A stretch of 8,329 nt of DNA, taken from contig JAOZKO010000117.1 in the NCBI GenBank assembly GCA_029935325.1, positions 1-8,329 of the forward strand, in the 5' to 3' direction. Shown here piece after piece: positions 1-7,862 of this stretch. Each line of letters opens with the position of its first letter. Within the stretch, counting starts at the first letter, position 1. The notes beneath the pieces were generated by a model that ran no database searches, was not told the origin of the DNA, and saw only the letters and a list, made by a program, of their open reading frames with translations. A program made the translations under genes and the position numbers. This stretch comes from Bacteroidales bacterium. Its GTDB lineage: Bacteria; Bacteroidota; Bacteroidia; Bacteroidales; UBA1556.

Positions 1-172
1 TTGAAATTACTTTATCAATTTTAATATTTATTTCCCTAAGATATTGTGTTATCCTTTCGGTACGTTGAATTCCCTTGGGAAGAAGCTCGCGCTTAATATC
101 ACCTAATGCAGGTTGATCCCAAGCAGATTTACCATGCCTTAAGAGGAAAATTGTCTTTACTTTTTGATTCAT
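1..172 (-). CDS. SixA-like histidine phosphatase, N-terminal part (cut by window edge)
   Basis: Reading the minus strand from the ATG at 172-170 gives 57 codons with no stop before the window edge, so the C-terminus is missing. The start MNQKVKTIFLLRHGKSAWDQ carries the RHG signature of the histidine phosphatase (phosphoglycerate mutase-like) superfamily at residues 12-14. The histidine of that motif is the one phosphorylated during catalysis. The context LLRHGKSAWD, followed by an acidic loop and LLPKGIQRTERI, matches the layout of SixA-type phosphohistidine phosphatases (RHAKSSWD, then RPLNKRG). Residues after 43 (QYLREINIKIDKVIS) fit the helix and strand leading to the conserved 'D.I.SS' segment. 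SixA-type proteins are small cytoplasmic enzymes of about 160 residues, so roughly a third is visible. The substrate cannot be told from this part. The gene lies beyond the terminator of the DUF3078 unit and so probably has its own promoter in 173-297, where I could not find a convincing one. Confidence 0.85.
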   Translation of the reverse strand, partial: MNQKVKTIFLLRHGKSAWDQPALGDIKRELLPKGIQRTERITQYLREINIKIDKVIS

Positions 173-297
173 ATTAATAGCATTATTATTTGCTACAATA
201 ATACAATTATTTTCTTAATAATAAATATATATTATTATAAACATAAGTTAGTCAGCTTGGTAGAGGAGATGCAAATTGTTGAAGACATTTTACAAGC

Positions 298-334
298 AAA
301 AAAAAATGCTGCTCACATTTTGTGAGCAGCATTT
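298..334 (-). terminator. Rho-independent terminator of the mscS-DUF3078 unit
   Basis: A perfect 14-bp inverted repeat (304-317 with 321-334, AAATGCTGCTCACA arm) closes a 3-base loop. On the minus strand the stem is followed by a run of nine T (complement of A 298-306, partly overlapping the stem foot). It lies 22 bases past the stop codon of the DUF3078 gene. The plus strand has no T-run directly after the stem, so it should act on minus-strand transcription only. Confidence 0.88.
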
Positions 335-356
335 AGTAGTAAATTATTATATCTTT

Positions 357-1283
357 TTAAAGTTTATAAACTAAACCTAAAGAAAGTGCTTCGTTAAACT
401 GAGTTCTAGGTCCTTGGCTATCATAAACTCCATCGCCATTACTATCCACATCAATCATTACATCATCATCATAAATCAAATGCCCTTTGAATTGTGCATT
501 CAGAAATTCATTGACCTTAAATGTAAATACAAACTGCCAATCCACATCAATATTTTGTGGACTTGAGAGGTAGTCAGAATAAAGTTCTAGAATGGTTCCA
601 AAGTTAACATTGGTCCAAATATCTTTGCTATAAGTTAGGCGTACTAGCGCTCCCACTTCAGTGCGGATTTTACTCGCTGGAGTAATAATATTACCAGAAG
701 TATCACGTATGGCTGGGGTTAATCCAAACTTTCCATTATCCGCTAGTAACTGATCATTTACAATGGTCCATTTTGCAGTAGCAGGAGATAAGAAAATAGA
801 TAAATCACCATTTGGCTTATAATCCATACCAAGTCCAATTTTAATATATGCTGGAGCAAAGAAATTTGATGTATATGTTTTTGTAGTGTCATCAGGATAG
901 TCATAGCCACTAGTAAACTGAGATTTAATATTAAATAGTGTTGCGAAAAACCAATTGTCATTAGCTTTATGTCCATATTTAGTGTTGAATTCAATCCTGT
1001 CTTCAGATTTTCTATAGTCTTGATAACCTTGTTTTGAAAAACCAAGATCTGCTAATAATAAATTATCCCAAGCATGTTTATCCTTTAGGTATTTAGCAAA
1101 TAATGTTATAGAGGCTGTTCCTGCAATCTGATTTTCACCACCTTTAGACCAATTATGAAAGCTTGATTGGCTACCATTAATGCCAATGCTTCCGCCATTA
1201 TCCCAATATGATGTATCACTTTGTGCTTGTATTTGTACCACCATTATAAGTGATACAAATAATACGATTATACTTTTCATCAT
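357..1283 (-). CDS. DUF3078 family protein, predicted outer membrane protein
   Basis: The product is a 308-residue secreted protein. The first residues, MMKSIIVLFVSLIMVVQIQA followed by QSD, form a clear Sec signal peptide with likely cleavage after IQA. The mature part starts with a tryptophan/glycine/asparagine-rich segment (DTSYWDNGGSIGING, then FHNWSKGGENQIAG), which I recognise as typical of DUF3078 proteins of Bacteroidota. The rest has many short alternating segments rich in aromatic residues and ends in LSLGLVYKL, as expected of an outer-membrane beta-barrel. No function is established for the family and I assign none. The frame is open to an ATG at 1325, but that start would overlap the mscS end by 26 bases and put 14 charged residues (MYTYFKRSKNSKSI) ahead of the signal peptide. 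The ATG pair at 1283/1280, preceded by A-rich sequence and 16 bases after the mscS stop, is more natural. The gene is probably cotranscribed with mscS and ends at the terminator at 298-334. Confidence 0.85.
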   Translation of the reverse strand: MMKSIIVLFVSLIMVVQIQAQSDTSYWDNGGSIGINGSQSSFHNWSKGGENQIAGTASITLFAKYLKDKHAWDNLLLADLGFSKQGYQDYRKSEDRIEFNTKYGHKANDNWFFATLFNIKSQFTSGYDYPDDTTKTYTSNFFAPAYIKIGLGMDYKPNGDLSIFLSPATAKWTIVNDQLLADNGKFGLTPAIRDTSGNIITPASKIRTEVGALVRLTYSKDIWTNVNFGTILELYSDYLSSPQNIDVDWQFVFTFKVNEFLNAQFKGHLIYDDDVMIDVDSNGDGVYDSQGPRTQFNEALSLGLVYKL

Positions 1284-1299
1284 TATACTTTTTGAATTT

Positions 1300-2118
1300 T
1301 TACTTCTCTTGAAATAAGTGTACATCTGTTTGAGGAAATGGAATACTCACTCCATTTGCATCAAATGCCTTCTTTACATTTTCTAATAAACCGAAATGTA
1401 GATCCCAATAATCAGCAGCATTCACCCAAACTCTTGTGGTTAGGTTTACTGAGCTATCAGCAAGTTCGCCTACACCAACAAATGGTGCTGGATCCTTTAA
1501 TACAAATGAAAACTTAGCAATTTCTGCCATGATAATATCTCTTGCTTTATCAATATCGTCACTATACCCAATACCGAAAGAAAAATCAACTCTTCGTGTA
1601 GACTCTGATGAATAATTAATCATTGATGAGGTAGATAATCCACCATTAGGAATAATTACTCTTCTATTATCTACAGTAGTGATGATAGTATTGAAAATTT
1701 GAATTTCTTTAATTACTCCCATATATCCTTGGGCTTCAATAAAATCGCCTACAGTATAAGGTTTGAAAATTAGTATCATTACTCCTCCAGCAAAGTTCTG
1801 GAGTGTACCTGATAATGCCATACCAATAGCAAGTCCTGCCGCACCTAGAATAGCAATAAAGGAAGTCATTTCAATTCCTATCATGCTCATAACACTTATG
1901 AAAAGAAGCGCTTTCATTACCATGCCTGTCATTCCTGATAAAAATGGGATTAATGAGGCATCAAGTTTTCGTTTATTCATTAACTTAGTTATAGCTTTAG
2001 ATGCGCTATTAACGATCTTTAAACCAATAAATAATACGACTATTGCTCCTATAACTTTAGGGCCATACTCTACTAACATTGTTTTAATAATGTCTAGGTA
2101 TTTGTCTAGATTTTCCAT
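1300..2118 (-). CDS. mscS: Small-conductance mechanosensitive channel, MscS family
   Basis: This 272-residue inner-membrane protein is close in length to E. coli MscS (286) and has the same layout. The family forms homoheptameric channels that open under membrane tension and release solutes on hypo-osmotic shock. TM1 lies about residues 20-37 (VIGAIVVLFIGLKIV), TM2 about 63-83, and the pore-lining TM3 about 88-118. TM3 carries LGAAGLAIGMALSGTLQNFA, the Gly/Ala packing pattern diagnostic of the family. The following beta domain has FKPYTVGDFIE, VIIPNGG (154-160) and SMINYS, and the C-terminal domain ends in IPFPQTDVHLF, all of which align with MscS. There is no extra N-terminal periplasmic part as in MscK/MscM, so this is the short form. 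The ATG at 2118 comes just before TM1 and matches the length of the family. DUF3078 follows on the same strand with a small gap, which suggests one transcript. Confidence 0.95.
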   Translation of the reverse strand: MENLDKYLDIIKTMLVEYGPKVIGAIVVLFIGLKIVNSASKAITKLMNKRKLDASLIPFLSGMTGMVMKALLFISVMSMIGIEMTSFIAILGAAGLAIGMALSGTLQNFAGGVMILIFKPYTVGDFIEAQGYMGVIKEIQIFNTIITTVDNRRVIIPNGGLSTSSMINYSSESTRRVDFSFGIGYSDDIDKARDIIMAEIAKFSFVLKDPAPFVGVGELADSSVNLTTRVWVNAADYWDLHFGLLENVKKAFDANGVSIPFPQTDVHLFQEK

Positions 2119-2253
2119 GTAAATATATTTAGTTTGTTAATTAAAAATTCTAATTTAAGTGATTGCGTGCCTATCAATAAGTGTGCTAATATATGTGTAA
2201 ATAGAGATAATGCTGAATTACAGGTAATTGCCATTAAGATGATGACAATGGCT

Positions 2254-2288
2254 TTCTCAATATTAGAAAAGCTGTTTAATATTGAGAA
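2254..2288 (-). repeat. 12-bp inverted repeat (hairpin) after the C10 protease gene
   Basis: TTCTCAATATTA at 2254-2265 is exactly complementary to TAATATTGAGAA at 2277-2288, with an 11-base loop. It starts 10 bases past the protease stop codon on the minus strand. No T-run follows the stem, so it is not a standard intrinsic terminator. It could be a 3'-end stabilising hairpin, a weak terminator, or a binding site ahead of mscS. A competing shorter stem (GCTTT 2251-2255 with AAAGC 2268-2272) is also possible. The rest of the gap 2119-2298 shows nothing I can name. Confidence 0.5.
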
Positions 2289-2298
2289 CTTAATTAGT

Positions 2299-4401
2299 TT
2301 AATTTATTATCGCAATTTTCTTTGTAATAGTACTTTTGTTATCAATTATACGCAAATAGTATATTCCATTATTAAATTCTTTTGTGGAAAGTGAAATTCC
2401 ACTTTGATTGCTATTTAGTTCTAATTCTTTTATTGATTTTCCATTGGAGTTAAATAAGATAACTTGAATGGGATTATTACTATTATTATCCATAGGCTGA
2501 ATATAGATAATGTCTTTAGCAGGGTTAGGATATACTTTGTAGTTGCTTTTTGATTCACTATCCTTTATTCCTACACTTGGCCCTGTGATGTAGTGTGCTT
2601 CCCATCCTAAGTAATTAGTGCTAGTATTGGAAGTAAAAATCACCATCATCTTACCACTTGGGGATACAACAGAAGGCGGTATGCTTTGCCCCGAATAGCT
2701 AGCCAAAAGAACTGAAGGTGTTGGCATAGGGTCATATATTTTAACATAATCATTTCCGTACTCAGTATCAAAACTATCAAAGAAAAGCCTGATGGGATAT
2801 CCATTGCTAGGGTCAATAAAGCATTTACAAATAGTTGAATTATTGTAATTATTTGTATCCGAGCCATCTTTAAAGCTTGCAGTAGAGTCAGTATAAAGAG
2901 CTGTTCCGCTACAGTAAATAGGTAAATAGGACTTATACGAAATTGCAAAACCTTGGGCTTTTAATGCTGAATTGGTTATCAACTCTATAAAAACTTTTCC
3001 ACCAGTAGAGTTGATATTAGATGGTATTTGTCCTCCTGTTAAGGCAGCTAATAAGGAATCATTATTGCTGTTGCCATCATAGATAAATAAAGTATCATCA
3101 TTTGCTAAGTCAAACCTGTCGAAACTTAGCTTTATATAATCAATTAATATGTTTGGCTGAATTAACCAGCTGCACTGTAGGTTATTATCATATGTATTTG
3201 GACCGCTACCATCTGTCAATGTTCCAATTTCTTCGGTTAGTTGATTATTTGTACCACACGAATATGGATATGAATTAGAAGGGTAGATATCAAATATTGC
3301 ACCTTGTCCATTATTGAAATTACTTGTTCCTGGGTTTAACGCATTAAGATAGAAATACCCATCATAACTACCGCCCCAGCCCCAATTAAAATGAAAGTGA
3401 TCACTGCCTTGGTATCCGTCAAGATTAAAAGCATGTCCACCAGTAGCACCGTAACCATGATAATAAAGAGGAATACCAGCATCAATGCTAGATGTAATCA
3501 TGCTTACCCATTGGCTATAGGAGTAATTGCTTTTGTGTTTAAGGCTTAAACTAGATTGGTATTTAAAGTAACTTCTTAAAGAAGCAGCAGCAGTGCCAGA
3601 ATATGCCCCAGAACCAGAAGCACTATAATCCATATCAACACTTACCCCTAGCTGATAAAGCAATTGAGCAATTTCATGATTTCCCCCTTGAGGCATTTGA
3701 TTTGTCATGGAATTCCATTGGTAGTTTGTACCTCCGAAATTAGCAGACTGATTTCCATAAGTATAATGATAATAGGAATAACTGCCAACACCTTGCTGAG
3801 GATATCTATAATAATACATTATTTGAGCCATGGCAATAGCTACACAGCCAGCATAAACTCTACCACCTGGTCCGTCAACGTCTTCAGGGCATTGAGCATT
3901 ATATAAACTACCTTGATTCCACGTACTAAGAAGTAAAGGATCAATGGATTTTCCGCCAACAATTTTTGAACTCTGATTATTTTTTAATTGATTCCAAAGA
4001 GTATAAATTTCAGAACTTGGTTCTAGTTTTTGTATTCTGATAGCCTCAATTTGTTTTTTATACATTTCCATCCAAGCATTATAATTTGCTGCACTAGTTT
4101 CATTATTTATTTGCTTGCTTAAATTATAGGCTAAAATTGGATAGGCTGCATCATCAGCAGCTACTTGAACAAAACCATAATCCTTAAAATTAAAGATATA
4201 GTAAACTACTTGATTGTGGTAACTAGTTATTATGGTATTGTCTATGCTAAGATTCTTAATTTCAATTCCTTTTAAACTTGAATATTGAGCATTAAAAAAG
4301 TTTTTGGCAACAGTTCTAGCTATATTTTCAGGAACAATACCTGCAAAAGACTGAAAAGTTATTAATACAAAAACAATTAGCAATTTAATGTGGTGATTCA
4401 T
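2299..4401 (-). CDS. Secreted C10 family (streptopain-like) cysteine protease with CUB domains and T9SS sorting domain
   Basis: The 700-residue protein has a signal peptide at about 1-20 (ending QSFA). Residues about 22-105 form a Spi-type inhibitory propeptide (ARTVAKNFFNAQY, then GFVQVAADDAAYPILAY). The C10 peptidase core spans about 150-375, with nucleophile Cys186 in YAGCVAIAMAQIMYYYRYP, His323 in GGHAFNLDGY, and the Asn/Trp motif NWGWGG at 339-344. The catalytic residues look intact. Two CUB-like domains follow, about 382-490 (Cys382/Cys410, DDTLFIYDG) and 497-605 (NDYVKIYD). The end, about 611-700 (YKVYPNPAKD, GKSIKELEL, GIYYLRI), is a type A T9SS C-terminal sorting domain. The inferred route is Sec export, then T9SS translocation and surface attachment or release, with removal of the propeptide as in streptopain. 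The target could be host or environmental protein and cannot be told from the sequence. The start ATG at 4401 directly precedes the signal peptide. The gene probably has its own promoter in 4402-4470. Confidence 0.93.
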   Translation of the reverse strand: MNHHIKLLIVFVLITFQSFAGIVPENIARTVAKNFFNAQYSSLKGIEIKNLSIDNTIITSYHNQVVYYIFNFKDYGFVQVAADDAAYPILAYNLSKQINNETSAANYNAWMEMYKKQIEAIRIQKLEPSSEIYTLWNQLKNNQSSKIVGGKSIDPLLLSTWNQGSLYNAQCPEDVDGPGGRVYAGCVAIAMAQIMYYYRYPQQGVGSYSYYHYTYGNQSANFGGTNYQWNSMTNQMPQGGNHEIAQLLYQLGVSVDMDYSASGSGAYSGTAAASLRSYFKYQSSLSLKHKSNYSYSQWVSMITSSIDAGIPLYYHGYGATGGHAFNLDGYQGSDHFHFNWGWGGSYDGYFYLNALNPGTSNFNNGQGAIFDIYPSNSYPYSCGTNNQLTEEIGTLTDGSGPNTYDNNLQCSWLIQPNILIDYIKLSFDRFDLANDDTLFIYDGNSNNDSLLAALTGGQIPSNINSTGGKVFIELITNSALKAQGFAISYKSYLPIYCSGTALYTDSTASFKDGSDTNNYNNSTICKCFIDPSNGYPIRLFFDSFDTEYGNDYVKIYDPMPTPSVLLASYSGQSIPPSVVSPSGKMMVIFTSNTSTNYLGWEAHYITGPSVGIKDSESKSNYKVYPNPAKDIIYIQPMDNNSNNPIQVILFNSNGKSIKELELNSNQSGISLSTKEFNNGIYYLRIIDNKSTITKKIAIIN

Positions 4402-4436
4402 ATGTAATAAGTACTAGTTTGTGATATACTAATTGG

Positions 4437-4462
4437 CAAAAATACAATTTTTAGCTATGCAA
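4437..4462 (-). promoter_or_regulatory. Possible Bacteroidota-type promoter of the C10 protease gene
   Basis: On the minus strand, TATTTTTG at 4444-4437 is a full match to the Bacteroidota -7 element TAnnTTTG and lies 35 bases before the start codon. A TTG at 4462-4460 could be the -33 element, but the spacer is only 15 bases against the usual 19 or so. The -7 part is therefore the stronger half of the evidence. Confidence 0.4.
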
Positions 4463-4596
4463 TTGCGTTTCATTATCGGTTATATTTAGAGATAATATTT
4501 CTTTATCTTTTATTTCACTATTTAAAGTTTAGCTTATGACAAACAACTAGGCAAATGCTAATGGTGAAAAAGCGCCAAATTTTGATTCATTTTTTC

Positions 4597-4623
4597 TTTA
4601 AGAATTGCGTCGAAGTTCTTAAA
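4597..4623 (+). repeat. Inverted repeat upstream of the TPR gene
   Basis: TTTAAGAA at 4597-4604 is complementary to TTCTTAAA at 4616-4623. The stem can extend inward by a T-G wobble and a T-A pair, leaving the loop GCGTCGA. It lies 74 bases before the TPR start codon. No T-run follows on either strand, so it is not a terminator. It may be a regulator site or an RNA hairpin in the TPR leader, or it may be chance in AT-rich DNA. Confidence 0.35.
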
Positions 4624-4697
4624 ATTTCAATGTTGAAAAGTTTGTTATTAGCAATATATCCATCACTTTATTGTAGTTAATTTTAAAATGTAAAATA

Positions 4698-7600
4698 ATG
4701 TTGTACAATATGAAATTTTTCAATTTAAAGATACTGGTATTCAGCATGTTTATCTTTTTTGTTGGTTTTAGTGGCTATGCCCAAAAAACAGCAATTTATG
4801 ATCAACCTAGCGAGTTTTATCAAAGCGCACTAGCCCTATACAATAAACAGCAATATGGGCCTTCTCAAAATTTGTTTCAAAAGTCTATTGATTTAGTCAG
4901 TGATCCATACTCAATCATGAGAATAAATGCTGAATATTATAAGGCTTTATGTGCAGTGGAGCTGTTTAATGATGATGCAGAATTATTGCTTCTGCAATTT
5001 ATCAATAAGCATCCTGAAAGTATGCATATTAAGCATATTTATTTTCAGTTAGGAGTATTTCAATATCGAAAGAAAGGTTATAAGCGTTCGTTGCAGTCCT
5101 TTCATAAAGTTGATGTTTATGATCTTACAAAGGAAGAGCAAATAGAATTCTATTTCAAAAGGGGCTATGCGTATTTTAAAAGAGATAGTATTGCTTTAGC
5201 TAAAAAGAATTTCTTTGAAATAATAAACAAAGAAGGAAAGTATCAACCGCCAGCAATGTATTATTATTCACATATTGCATATATTGAAAAGAACTATGAA
5301 ACAGCATTAAAGGGATTTCTATCCTTGAAAGATAATACAGCTTTTAAACCCGTTATTCCATATTATGTCACGCATATTTATTATATGCAGAAGAAGTATA
5401 ATGAACTTCTTGAAATTGCACCAAAACTATTGGAAAGCTCTACCCCTAAGCGTCAGCCTGAAATAGCTCGACTTATTGGTGAAGCATACTATAGAACAGG
5501 TAAGTATGAGCAATCTATTCCTTATTTAGAGCGATATTATAAGTCAACTCCTAAGTCCATAAGTGCTGCCAATCAATACCAAATGGCGTATGCGTATTAT
5601 AGCATGGAGGAGTATAAAGAAGCAATACCTTACTTCGAAGGTGTAAGCCAAGGCGATGATGAAATGGCACAAACTGCTAACTATCATTTAGCAATATGCT
5701 ATATTAAAACTGGCAAAAAGAACTATGCTTTGAATTCGTTTCAGTATGCTTATAAAATAAATATTGATGCAGATGTGACCGCTGATGCATTATATAATTT
5801 TGCAAAGCTAAGTTATGAACTTGATTATAACCCTTACAATCAGGCAGTAAAAGCATTTGAGAAATATGTTAATGAGTATCCTCAGTCGGAACATCGCAAA
5901 GAAGCAATGACCTACCTTACTCGAATGTATTTATCGACAAATAATTATGCTCAAGCACTTGAGAGTATTGAAAAGATTCAAGACAAAACTCCTGAGCTTA
6001 TGTTGGCATATCAACGAATATTGTATTCCAACGGAGTTCAGTTTTTTAAGAAGAGTGACTTCCAGAAAGCAATTGATTTCTTTGATAGGTCTATTAAAAT
6101 AAATAAAGACAAAGCATATCTAGCAAAGTCATTATATTGGAAATCAGAGTCGTATTATCGATTGGGAATTTATAATGCAAGTATAAGTTCCTATAAAGCT
6201 TTCTTGATTTCTCCAGGAGCTTTCTCTGAGGCAAATTATAATGAAGCGTATTATAATTTAGGTTATTCGTATTTTCATATGAAAAAATATGAGGAGGCAA
6301 ATAAGGAGTTTAGAATTTTCATTTTAAACATTAAGGATAAGCAATCTGTGTTGGCAAATGATGCATACAATAGGATAGGGGATAGCTATTTTATTCAAAG
6401 TGAGTTTAAGCTTGCAGTTGAGAGTTACGATAATGGTATAAGTATAGGCAAGCGAGATGTAGATTATGCTTTATATAAGAAAGCTGTAGCGCTTGGTCCA
6501 TTAAGTAATTTTGAATTGAAAGCTGCTACTTTTGCTAAACTAATAAATGATTATCCTAAATCAACATATGCTGGTAATGCTGAGTATGAGCTAGCTCAGA
6601 CCTATTATCAGGTATTAAAAGATTTCAATAAAGCAGAGACTCATTACTTACATATTATTGAGGCTTATTCACCTCAAACAAATTTTGTAAAAAAGGCTAA
6701 ACTTAATTTAGGCTATTTGTATAATAGTAGCCAAAGACCAGATGAGGCAATAAAAATTCTTAAGAAAGTATATGCTGACTATAAAGGTTCTAATGAATCA
6801 AATGAAGCCCTTAGTACTTTGCAGGATATTTATACAGATCAAGGAAATGTTGATATTTTCTTTGTTTGGGTTGAGAAACACGGAGTGACTATACGTGTTA
6901 GTGTACAAGATTCAGCTAATTATACCATTGCTGAAAATGCCTATATTAAGAATAATAGTGAAGAGGCCGTTGCCGCTTTTAGTCATTATATTGATCGTTT
7001 CCCAACAGGATATTTTATTAATAATGCACATTTCTATAGAGCAGAGAGTGAGCGTAAATTGGAGAAGTATGTAGATGCATTAAAAGATTACCAGTACATT
7101 GTTGATCAGGCGGTTTCGAAATATACAGAAAAGTCAATTCAGTATATTAGCAATATCAATTATAAAATATTTAAGGATTATGCTGCAGCAAGACCCGCAT
7201 TTGTGATGCTTAGAGAGTTTTCAGAATCAAAAGAAAATAATTTTAATGCTACCATTGGAATGATGCGCTGCGATTGGTATACTGAATCTTATGATAGTGT
7301 TTTGGTCTCATCTGATTTGGTTCTGAATCTTGAAAATATTGATGAAAAACTAGAAAGGGAAGCTAAGATTTATCAATCTAGAGTTTATATGATGAAGGAG
7401 AATTGGGATAAAGCAGAGCCAGTTTTATTGGATTTGTCGAATATGCCATCCTCATTAGAATCTACAGAAGCTAAATATAATCTAGCTTTTATAGCTTATG
7501 AACGAGAGCTTTATGATACTGCAGAGTCGATAGCCTATGTGGTTGTTCAGCAAGAGCCATCCTATGAATATTGGGTTGTTAAGGCATTGATTTTGTCTGC

Positions 7601-7862
7601 TGATATTTTTGTTAAAACTGATAATCTACATCAAGCAAAGGCTACTTTGGCAAGTATTGTTGATAATTATAATGGAGACGAAAAACTCTTACAGCAAGCT
7701 AAGGATAAGCTAAAAGTTGTAAATAAATTAAGTGAAGTTAATAAGAACGGGGATGATAATACTGAGGTAACCATTGACTTGGGTAATGATAATAGTTTAT
7801 TTATCACCGATGATGATTTTCAGTTTGAAGAAGAAACTGTTGAAGAAGAGGATCTTTACTAA
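4698..7862 (+). CDS. Large periplasmic tetratricopeptide repeat (TPR) protein
   Basis: The 1054-residue protein is made almost wholly of TPR-like helical hairpins, about two dozen by eye from residue 38 to about 1010. Examples are ALYNKQQYGPSQNLFQKSI, GEAYYRTGKYEQSIPYLERY and YWKSESYYRLGIYNASISSY. The N-terminus (FNLKILVFSMFIFFVGFSGYA, then Q) is a Sec signal peptide. The start is the ATG at 4698 or the in-frame ATG at 4710 (MKFFNLKI), and the second gives a tidier signal peptide. A conserved-looking insert around residues 705-790 (QGNVDIFFVWVEKHGV, DSANYTIAENAYI, FSHYIDRFPTGYF) breaks the plain repeats and is familiar from large Bacteroidota TPR proteins of this size. The last 38 residues form a strongly acidic tail. 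TPR arrays bind other proteins, so a periplasmic scaffold or assembly role is likely, but the partner is unknown. An outer-membrane-type gene follows on the same strand, probably in one operon. Confidence 0.9.
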   Translation: MLYNMKFFNLKILVFSMFIFFVGFSGYAQKTAIYDQPSEFYQSALALYNKQQYGPSQNLFQKSIDLVSDPYSIMRINAEYYKALCAVELFNDDAELLLLQFINKHPESMHIKHIYFQLGVFQYRKKGYKRSLQSFHKVDVYDLTKEEQIEFYFKRGYAYFKRDSIALAKKNFFEIINKEGKYQPPAMYYYSHIAYIEKNYETALKGFLSLKDNTAFKPVIPYYVTHIYYMQKKYNELLEIAPKLLESSTPKRQPEIARLIGEAYYRTGKYEQSIPYLERYYKSTPKSISAANQYQMAYAYYSMEEYKEAIPYFEGVSQGDDEMAQTANYHLAICYIKTGKKNYALNSFQYAYKINIDADVTADALYNFAKLSYELDYNPYNQAVKAFEKYVNEYPQSEHRKEAMTYLTRMYLSTNNYAQALESIEKIQDKTPELMLAYQRILYSNGVQFFKKSDFQKAIDFFDRSIKINKDKAYLAKSLYWKSESYYRLGIYNASISSYKAFLISPGAFSEANYNEAYYNLGYSYFHMKKYEEANKEFRIFILNIKDKQSVLANDAYNRIGDSYFIQSEFKLAVESYDNGISIGKRDVDYALYKKAVALGPLSNFELKAATFAKLINDYPKSTYAGNAEYELAQTYYQVLKDFNKAETHYLHIIEAYSPQTNFVKKAKLNLGYLYNSSQRPDEAIKILKKVYADYKGSNESNEALSTLQDIYTDQGNVDIFFVWVEKHGVTIRVSVQDSANYTIAENAYIKNNSEEAVAAFSHYIDRFPTGYFINNAHFYRAESERKLEKYVDALKDYQYIVDQAVSKYTEKSIQYISNINYKIFKDYAAARPAFVMLREFSESKENNFNATIGMMRCDWYTESYDSVLVSSDLVLNLENIDEKLEREAKIYQSRVYMMKENWDKAEPVLLDLSNMPSSLESTEAKYNLAFIAYERELYDTAESIAYVVVQQEPSYEYWVVKALILSADIFVKTDNLHQAKATLASIVDNYNGDEKLLQQAKDKLKVVNKLSEVNKNGDDNTEVTIDLGNDNSLFITDDDFQFEEETVEEEDLY

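Larger units (their letters stand above)
4402..4697. other. Divergent intergenic region between the protease and TPR genes
   Basis: This 296-base AT-rich stretch separates two outward-facing genes, so it should hold promoters for both. On the minus side there is a plausible -7 element at 4437-4444. On the plus side I found no good TAnnTTTG element before the TPR gene. The only structured element is the inverted repeat at 4597-4623. No open frame of convincing composition is present. Confidence 0.6.

Noticed and set aside
249..265. TAGTCAGCTTGGTAGAG resembles the D-arm of a bacterial tRNA
   Set aside because: No anticodon arm, T-arm (GGTTCGAATCC) or acceptor stem follows. The next bases do not fold as tRNA. 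At most it is a tiny remnant, and more likely chance.
1763..2122. Plus-strand open frame antisense to the mscS gene
   Set aside because: It lies opposite a clearly conserved MscS gene, and its translation has no recognisable features beyond mirrored hydrophobic codons.
2134..2394. Plus-strand open frame spanning the gap between mscS and the protease gene
   Set aside because: It needs a TTG start, runs into the antisense of the T9SS domain coding region, and has a low-complexity composition typical of AT-rich noncoding DNA.
2646..2948. Second minus-strand open frame inside the protease gene
   Set aside because: It is an out-of-frame reading of the CUB-like region, which is well explained by the protease frame.
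3664..3906. Plus-strand open frame opposite the protease catalytic core
   Set aside because: It is antisense to the conserved C10 core coding sequence and carries no recognisable motif.
6094..6300. Minus-strand open frame opposite the TPR gene
   Set aside because: It is short, antisense to clear TPR codons, and rich in residues produced by reversing Tyr/Lys codons.
4698..7862. Possible DNA-level tandem repeat in the TPR gene
   Set aside because: The repeats are at protein level only. The codons have diverged and I see no repeated nucleotide blocks, so it is not a recent expansion.
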